Shown one piece after another: positions 58,809 to 64,000 of a DNA stretch of 64,000 nucleotides; the first letter of the stretch is position 1, and every line of letters starts with the position of its first letter. Source of the stretch: Streptomyces acidiscabies (lineage in GTDB: Bacteria; Actinomycetota; Actinomycetes; Streptomycetales; Streptomycetaceae); contig NZ_JAGJBY010000002.1 in assembly GCF_020010905.1 (NCBI RefSeq), forward strand, positions 744,001 to 808,000, read 5' to 3'. Position numbers and translations under genes: made by a program. The notes under the pieces were generated by a model. That model was not told where the DNA came from. It saw only the letters and a program-made list of their open reading frames with translations, and ran no database searches.

Positions 58809-61716
58809 ACAACTCCTCGGCGGCCCGCCGGTGTTCGGCGGACACCGATGCGTGCTCCGTCGCCCCGGCCATCCCCAGCAGCGCGTACGCCTCCTCCGAG
58901 CGGTACCCGACCGCCGACGCCAGCGCGTGGGCGTGCTCGTGCAGGGCCAGCGCTGCGGTGTGCTCGCCCCGGCGGAGCAGGAACCGGCCGACCAGGTTCT
59001 CCACCTTGGCCCGGCGCAGCGGGGAGGCGCTCGAACGGATGCGGGACAGCGCGGCACCGGCGTACTCGTCGGCCTCCTCGCTGCGGCCCAGGCGGTCGGC
59101 GACGTCGGCGGAGAGGGCCAGCGTCATCGCGGCCTGACCGGGCTCCACGCTCTCGTCGCACAGGGCGCGCGCCTGCGTCAGGCAGGCGTCGGCGGCCGGG
59201 TACTCGCCCAGGCCGGTGTGCGCGAGGGCCAGGTCCGTCAGGGCGACCGACTCGCTCTCGTGCTGCCCGAGTTGGCGGACCAGGTCGACCGCCCGGCGGG
59301 CCGACGCGGCGGCCTGCGGATAGCGGCCCCACTGTTCGTACAGCGCGCTGAGAATGGTGAGGCTCTCGGCCTCCGCCCGCGTCGAGCCCAGTTCCCGTTC
59401 GAGGGCGACGGCGCTCTCCAGGTGGGCCAGCGCCTGCGGGAACTGTCCGAGCAGGCTCCGGTACAGGCCGAGCGTGCTCTCGCTGTGCGCCTCGGTGTGC
59501 CGGTCGCCCAGCCGGACGGCGACGTCGCGGCCCTCCTGGGCGACCTCGATGCCGTACTCCAGGCGGCCGAGCTTCCAGCAGGCGACGCCGAGGTTGGACA
59601 GGCTCACCCCGAGGAGTTCGAGGTCGCCGAGGCGGCGGGCGGCGGCGACGGCGGTGCTGCTCAGCTCCGCGAACTCATCCAGATGACCGCGCCCGTTGAC
59701 GAGGAAGGCCACGTTGCGGGCCAGGCACACGGTGTGGCGGTCGTGGCCGCTGCGCTCGGCCAGGGAGACGGCCGCCAGCAGGGCGGTGTGCTCGCGGGCG
59801 AACCAGGCGTGGGCCTGCGCGGTGTCGCGGAGGCCGGGCACGGGCCGGGTGGACGCGCGCAGGCCGGTGGGGCGGGCGGCGCGGCCGGGGAACAGCAGGG
59901 CGCAGGCCCGCTCGGTGGCCGACATGTAGTAGTCGAGGAGCCGCTCGACCGCCGCCGCGTCCGGCCCCCGGAGGCTGTGGGCGAAGCTGCGCACCAGGTC
60001 GTGGAAGGTGTACAGGCCGATCTCCGGCTGCTGGAGCAGATGGACGTCCAGCAGCAGTTCCAGGATCTCCTCCGCCTCCCAGACGCCCGCCGTGTCCAGC
60101 AGCGCCGCCGCCGCGTGCACGTCGATGGCCCCGCCCGGGTGCAGCGCCAGGATGCGGAACGCCGTACGGCACTCCTCGTTCAGCGTCTGGTACGACAGCC
60201 GCAGGGTCGCGGCGACACTGCGCTCGCCCAGGCTCAGCTCGTCCAGCCGTCGGGTCTCGTCCCGCAGCCGGTCGGCCAGGTAACGCACGGTCCAGCGCGG
60301 GCGGTTGCGCAGCCGGGCCGTCGCGATGCGCAGGGCGAGCGGGAGATGGCCGCACAGCCGGGCGAGTTCCTCGGCGGCCCCGGGTTCGGCGACGACGCGG
60401 TGCGCGCCGATGGTCCCGGCGACCAGCGTGGCGCTCTCCTCGGGGGTCATGACGTCGAGCGACATCCACTCCATCCCGTCCAGGTCGACCAGCCTGGCCC
60501 GGCTGGTGACCAGTACCAGGCAGCCGGGGGAGGTGGGCAGCAGCTGCCGTACGGTCGCCGCGTCGGCGGCGTTGTCGAGGAGGAGCAGCAGCTTCTTGCC
60601 GGTGAGCGCCGAACGCCACAGGGCGGTACGGGCGGCCGTCTCCTCCGGGATGCGGGCGGCCGGTACGCCGAGTGCGCACAGCAGGACGTCGAGAGCGGTC
60701 CCGGTGGTGACGGGCTGCTCGCCGGGGGCGTAGCCGCGCAGGTCGATGTGGAGCTGTCCGTCCGGGTAGTCGGCGGCGAGCCGGTGGGCGGTGCGTACGG
60801 CCAGGGTGGTCTTGCCGCAGCCGCCCATGCCGTCGATGCCTACGACTCCGGTGCTGGTGCCGTCCGTTGGCCGCGCGAACCGGAGCAGGCGCTGTGACTC
60901 GGGTTCGCGGCCGGTGAAGTCCGCGAGGTCGTGGGGGAGGGTGCACGGCGCCTCGGCCGGTGACGGGGGGCTCTCGCGCAGGATGCCCTCGTACACCGTC
61001 GCGAGCTGCGGGCCCGGGTCGACGCCCAGTTCCTCGGCGAGGAGTTCGCGGACCCGGGCGTACTCCTCCAGCGCCTCGGCCTGGCGGCCCGCGCGGTACA
61101 GGGCGAGCATCAGCCGGCCGCGCAGGGGTTCGCGCAGCGGGTGCTGGGCGATCAGTTCGCGCAGGGCCGGCACGAGCTCGGAGGTCTCGCCCAGGCGTAG
61201 GCGCAGGTCGAAGTACTGCTCGGCCGCCGCAAGACGGCGCTCCTCCAGCGCGGTCACGGCCGCCTCGATCACCGGGCCGCCCGCACCGGACAGGACCGGG
61301 CCGCGCCAGAGTGCGAGGGCGGCGCGGTAGTCGTGTACGGCGTCGGCGAGCCGGTCCTCGGCGGTCGCGGCCTTCGCCTCGCGCAGCCGGGTGTTGAACT
61401 CGCTCAGGTCGAGGCGGCTCCCGCCGAGCACCGCGCGGTAGCCGGGGCCGTCGGTGACGACGGTCTCGCCGCCGATCCTGCGGCGCAGGTCGCCGATGGC
61501 CTTGCGGACCTGGTGGACGGCGGTGGCCGGAGGGTCCTCGCCCCAGGCTGCCGCCACCAGGCGGGGGATCGGCAGGACCTTGCCGGTGTCCAGGAGCAGG
61601 GCGACGAGGATGCGTTCCTGGATCGGGCCGCTTAGCCGGAGGCGGGTTGTGCCCTCCCAGACCTCCAGCGGGCCCAGGATGTCGAAACGCAGCTGTGCCG
61701 CACCGTCCGACGTCAT
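58768..61716 (-). CDS. SARP-type regulator with NB-ARC and TPR domains (AfsR-like)
   Basis: A 982-residue regulator. Residues ~10-95 form the OmpR-type winged helix (FDILGPLEVWEGTTRLRL, LLDTGKVLPIPRLV, AVHQVRKAIGDLRRR); ~100-250 is the BTAD (YRAALALWRGPVLSG, LRLRLGETSELVPALREL); ~290-550 is an NB-ARC ATPase with P-loop GIDGMGGCGKTTLAVR and LLLLLDNAADAATV; ~700-960 is a TPR array (LSNLGVACWKLGRLEYG onwards). Large SARPs of this type switch on antibiotic clusters. The ATG at 61716 follows GGGGGA. The MFS gene and an NRPS fragment lie beside it. Confidence 0.93.
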   Translation of the reverse strand: MTSDGAAQLRFDILGPLEVWEGTTRLRLSGPIQERILVALLLDTGKVLPIPRLVAAAWGEDPPATAVHQVRKAIGDLRRRIGGETVVTDGPGYRAVLGGSRLDLSEFNTRLREAKAATAEDRLADAVHDYRAALALWRGPVLSGAGGPVIEAAVTALEERRLAAAEQYFDLRLRLGETSELVPALRELIAQHPLREPLRGRLMLALYRAGRQAEALEEYARVRELLAEELGVDPGPQLATVYEGILRESPPSPAEAPCTLPHDLADFTGREPESQRLLRFARPTDGTSTGVVGIDGMGGCGKTTLAVRTAHRLAADYPDGQLHIDLRGYAPGEQPVTTGTALDVLLCALGVPAARIPEETAARTALWRSALTGKKLLLLLDNAADAATVRQLLPTSPGCLVLVTSRARLVDLDGMEWMSLDVMTPEESATLVAGTIGAHRVVAEPGAAEELARLCGHLPLALRIATARLRNRPRWTVRYLADRLRDETRRLDELSLGERSVAATLRLSYQTLNEECRTAFRILALHPGGAIDVHAAAALLDTAGVWEAEEILELLLDVHLLQQPEIGLYTFHDLVRSFAHSLRGPDAAAVERLLDYYMSATERACALLFPGRAARPTGLRASTRPVPGLRDTAQAHAWFAREHTALLAAVSLAERSGHDRHTVCLARNVAFLVNGRGHLDEFAELSSTAVAAARRLGDLELLGVSLSNLGVACWKLGRLEYGIEVAQEGRDVAVRLGDRHTEAHSESTLGLYRSLLGQFPQALAHLESAVALERELGSTRAEAESLTILSALYEQWGRYPQAAASARRAVDLVRQLGQHESESVALTDLALAHTGLGEYPAADACLTQARALCDESVEPGQAAMTLALSADVADRLGRSEEADEYAGAALSRIRSSASPLRRAKVENLVGRFLLRRGEHTAALALHEHAHALASAVGYRSEEAYALLGMAGATEHASVSAEHRRAAEELFTAMGVPAGGRRG

Positions 61717-61990
61717 GATTCCCCCGCGCACAGTCCATCTGGCCTCGACAACGTCGGTGATCATAGGCCGGGCGTCAGGAGCTGTGGAGGTCGCAGCCCA
61801 CGATGTGCGGGCCCCGCGCGCCGAGGACGACCGTCGTACGCGCCGACGGGACCAGAACGGGAGCCCCGTAGGACCTCTCGGGCCTAGAACTGCGGACGGC
61901 GGCGGACGAGCGCGTTGCCGCCGACCCCCACGCTGCCGAGCGGGAACCAGCACAACGCCCTATGCCCTCCCTCGCTGTACCCCCACCCCT

Positions 61991-62058
61991 CGCCCCGACA
62001 TCCCGCGCCCCCCACGCCGCGCCCCGACATCCCGCGCCCCCCACGCCGCGCCCCGACA
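61991..62058 (+). repeat. 29-bp tandem repeat, 2.3 copies
   Basis: The unit CGCCCCGACATCCCGCGC... (29 bp) occurs exactly at 61991-62019 and 62020-62048, and again for 10 bp from 62049. It is in the GC-rich leader of the MFS gene. The rest of the 384-bp gap (61717-62100) holds no gene I can support. Confidence 0.8.
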
Positions 62059-62100
62059 CCCCAGCCGTACACGCCCGACGCCCCCTCCCCGAAGGACACC

Positions 62101-63360
62101 GTGACCACCTCGCGAGAACCGTCGCTCCTGCGGCAGCGCCCCTTCCGGCTGCTGTACGTGGGCCGGACCTCCTCCGTCATCGGCGACGCCATCGTGCCCC
62201 TCGCCCTCGCCTTCGCCGTGCTCGACCTCACCGGCTCGGCGTCGGTGCTGGGCATCGTGCTCGCCGCGCGGATCGTGCCCACCGTCGCCCTGCTGCTGGT
62301 GGGCGGGGTGATCGCCGACCGGGTCGGCCGCCGGAGTCTGATGCTCGTCTGCGACGTCACCCGGTTCTGCTCCCAGCTCCTGCTGGGCACCCTGCTGCTC
62401 ACCGGGCACGCCTCGATCACCACGATGATCGTGCTCCAGCTGGTCGCGGGCACCGCCGCCGCGTTCTTCCAGCCGGCCGCGACCGGACTGATCGCCGAGG
62501 TCGTCGCACCCCGCGACCTTCAGCGGGCCAACGGCATGATGGGCCTCAGCGAGAACACCGCCTGGACGCTCGGCCCAGCCATCGGCGGCATCCTCGTCTC
62601 GTTCGTCTCCCCCGGGGCGGCCCTGATCGCCGACGGGCTGACGTACGGGATCAGCGGCGTCGCCCTGTACCTGCTGCGGATGCCGCCCAAGCCGCGCGGC
62701 GCGGACGGTCCGGCCCCCTCGATGATCCACGAACTGCGCGAGGGCTGGCAGGAGTTCAGGTCCCGCACCTGGCTGTGGACCCTGGTCGCCTGGTGCGCCG
62801 GCTTCCACGTCCTCGTCCTGCCCGCGTGGCAGGTGTTCGGCCCGTCGATCTCCAGGGCCGAACTCGGCGGCGCCCCCGCGTGGGCGGTGATCACCACCTG
62901 CGCGGGCCTGGGCTCGATCCTCGGCGGCATTGTCGCGCTGCGGATGCGCCCGCGCTTCATCCTGCGCGCCTCGTTCATCCCGCTGGGCCTCTACGGCCTG
63001 CAACTGCTGGCGCTGGCCGCAGCCGCCCCCGTCCCGCTCATCGGCGCCGCCGCCCTGATCAGCAACATCGGCCTGTCGATGTTCAACGTCTTCATGCTGA
63101 CGGCCACGCAGCAGAACGTGCCGCTGGCCGCGATGAGCCGGGTGAGCGCCTACGAGTGGCTGGGCAGCATAGCCCTGCTGCCGCTCGGCCAGGCACTGAT
63201 CGGCCCGGCCGCACTGGTCACCTCGCCGACGACGATGCTGCTCGCCGGGGCGGTGTGGATGTTCTGCACGCCGGTGCTGCTGTACGCGGTGCGGTCGGCG
63301 CGGAACCTGCGGGCGGCGAGCGAGCCCACACCGGAGGCCCAGGCCGTGGCTGTCGGCTGA
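62101..63360 (+). CDS. MFS exporter (multidrug/siderophore-type)
   Basis: A 419-residue, 12-segment protein of the MFS_3/EntS-like type: FRLLYVGRTSSVIGDAIVPLAL, GGVIADRVGRRSLMLVCDV (motif A), PRDLQRANGMMGLSENTAWTLG, cut in the family's usual places. GTG at 62101 with GAAGGA five bases upstream. Export of a metabolite made by a neighbouring cluster is plausible, given the SARP gene and NRPS remnant. Confidence 0.88.
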   Translation: MTTSREPSLLRQRPFRLLYVGRTSSVIGDAIVPLALAFAVLDLTGSASVLGIVLAARIVPTVALLLVGGVIADRVGRRSLMLVCDVTRFCSQLLLGTLLLTGHASITTMIVLQLVAGTAAAFFQPAATGLIAEVVAPRDLQRANGMMGLSENTAWTLGPAIGGILVSFVSPGAALIADGLTYGISGVALYLLRMPPKPRGADGPAPSMIHELREGWQEFRSRTWLWTLVAWCAGFHVLVLPAWQVFGPSISRAELGGAPAWAVITTCAGLGSILGGIVALRMRPRFILRASFIPLGLYGLQLLALAAAAPVPLIGAAALISNIGLSMFNVFMLTATQQNVPLAAMSRVSAYEWLGSIALLPLGQALIGPAALVTSPTTMLLAGAVWMFCTPVLLYAVRSARNLRAASEPTPEAQAVAVG

Positions 63361-63362
63361 GG

Positions 63363-63740
63363 ATCCGTGGGGTGCGCCCGTGGGACTTGGCCGCCCTGCT
63401 CCTGCCACCGGGCCGGAACGCGACAGCCGCCGCGCCGGCCGCGTTCATGGCGGGCGCCGCCTACGCGCCGATCGACCCGGCGCAGTCCGCGCGGCGCATC
63501 GGCCGGATGCTCCAGGGCTGCCGCCCCGCGCTGTGCCTGTCCGTCACGGGCGACGGCGACGCCGGAGCAGCTCGCGGGCGGCTGGGCGCGGGCCACGGCG
63601 CCGCCCCTGGACCTCACGGACCTCCCCGGTCACCGCCTGCGACCTCAACGCGCGCGAGACGGCGGCCGTCGGCCATCAGGCCACCCGGTCGAGATCGCCT
63701 TCGGCACTGCCCCGCCCGCACCCGCGCAGCTTCCCGGAGG
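63363..63740 (+). pseudogene. Remnant of an NRPS adenylation domain
   Basis: Immediately after the MFS stop the frame reads RGVRPWDLAALLLPPGR, then FMAGAAYAPIDPAQ, then RRIGRMLQGCRPALCL: the A1-A2 core of amino-acid adenylation domains. It breaks near 63560 and resumes in other frames with PEQLAGGWARATAPPLDL and DLNARETAAVGHQ. No start, substrate pocket or later motifs exist, so it is a relic of a deleted peptide synthetase gene. Confidence 0.7.
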
Positions 63741-63806
63741 TCTGCCTGAGCATGAGCACGGCGATACGGAACTCGTCCGGCCACCCCTGTTCCAAACCCG
63801 TGACAA

Positions 63807-63847
63807 TAGACCCTGACCTGCGGGAACAACCCCCAGGTCAGGGTCTA
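63807..63847. terminator. Strong hairpin before the PadR gene
   Basis: A perfect 14-bp stem (TAGACCCTGACCTG with CAGGTCAGGGTCTA) and a 13-nt loop. It ends upstream transcription ahead of the padR promoter. Confidence 0.75.
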
Positions 63848-63855
63848 CACACTCC

Positions 63856-63889
63856 GCGTATACACACCACGTATACACCGCATGTACAG
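63856..63889 (+). promoter_or_regulatory. Repeated half-sites, probable PadR operator
   Basis: GTATACAC occurs twice 14 bp apart (63858 and 63871) and a related ATGTACAG follows (63882-63889), immediately before the ATG at 63898. PadR proteins often repress their own gene at ATGTA-like sites. Confidence 0.55.
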
Positions 63890-63897
63890 TCCTCCCC

Positions 63898-64000
63898 ATG
63901 TCCATCGGTCACACCCTCCTGGGACTCCTGGAGTCCGGACCCCGTCACGGTTACGACCTGAAGCGGGCGTTCGACGAGAAGTTCGGTCACGATCGGCCGC
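63898..64000 (+). CDS. PadR-family regulator, N-terminal fragment
   Basis: The first 34 codons before the window ends: SIGHTLLGLLESGPRHGYDL then KRAFDEKFGH, the winged-helix start of PadR regulators. Such genes usually control a neighbouring transporter; the partner would be beyond the right edge. Confidence 0.9.
   Translation, partial: MSIGHTLLGLLESGPRHGYDLKRAFDEKFGHDRP

Noticed and set aside
61991..62058. CRISPR array
   Set aside because: Repeats are directly adjacent with no spacers; no cas gene is present anywhere in the window.
1..64000. rRNA and tRNA genes, replication origin, phage integrase or attachment sites
   Set aside because: Scanned for by eye and none seen; no integrase gene is present to anchor an attachment site.

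Overview
The window is chromosomal DNA from a high-GC actinomycete, almost certainly Streptomyces or a close relative. Supporting signs are GC-rich third codon positions, many GTG/TTG starts, overlapping stop/start pairs, and characteristic gene types: an XRE/DUF397 pair, MmyB-like regulators, a SARP-NB-ARC-TPR regulator, a GTP-type PEP carboxykinase, PIN-PhoH, a long isoprenyl transferase and a Tad pilus locus with a tiny Flp pilin. No rRNA or tRNA gene was seen.

Layout. 1-6.6 kb: a cut-off secreted protein, a three-gene membrane glycosyltransferase operon and a DUF255 thioredoxin-fold protein, all on the minus strand. 6.6-15.1 kb: an accessory island with visibly lower GC in part. It holds an intact IS5-family element (programmed -1 frameshift, TTA duplication), a membrane-protein/TIR-protein gene pair, a ParB-like DGQHR protein with its own strong promoter, an intact ISAs1-family element with a 9-bp duplication sitting between a dead IS256 and a dead IS3, a three-part RAMA-CBS-HEPN protein and a VapBC-type pair. 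This is the most likely place for an undescribed defence or stress system. 15.1-26.7 kb: Mut7-C protein, TetR/MFS efflux pair, LtrA, hydrolase and NmrA-like genes, tandem MmyB-like regulators, an XRE/DUF397 pair diverging from a chain of four tiny overlapping genes, and PEPCK. 27-39.5 kb: TrhA membrane protein, secreted proteins (one with an in-frame stop), a putative contractile-injection-type cargo protein, aminotransferase, secreted protease, amino acid deaminase-like enzyme, zinc carboxypeptidase, Nramp transporter and an ECF sigma factor with its probable anti-sigma factor.

39.8-51.5 kb is a Tad (type IVc) pilus locus: zinc-ribbon protein, CpaB, TadZ, two TadE-like proteins, CpaF, TadB, TadC, a histidine kinase and LuxR-type regulator, Flp pilin, a TadG-like protein, a lipoprotein, an OmpA-domain protein and, on the other strand, a DUF192 protein. 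The prepilin peptidase is not in the window. 51.5-64 kb: LLM oxidoreductase, methyltransferase, a structured non-coding interval with a 6C-like small RNA candidate, uppS, PIN-PhoH, a transglycosylase-like secreted protein behind a structured leader, an AI-2E family transporter, a large SARP regulator, an MFS exporter, the wreck of an NRPS adenylation domain, and the start of a PadR regulator.

All calls rest on reading the translations and DNA by eye. No database search was possible, so family names are recognition from motifs, and promoter, operator and RNA calls are inferences from sequence pattern.
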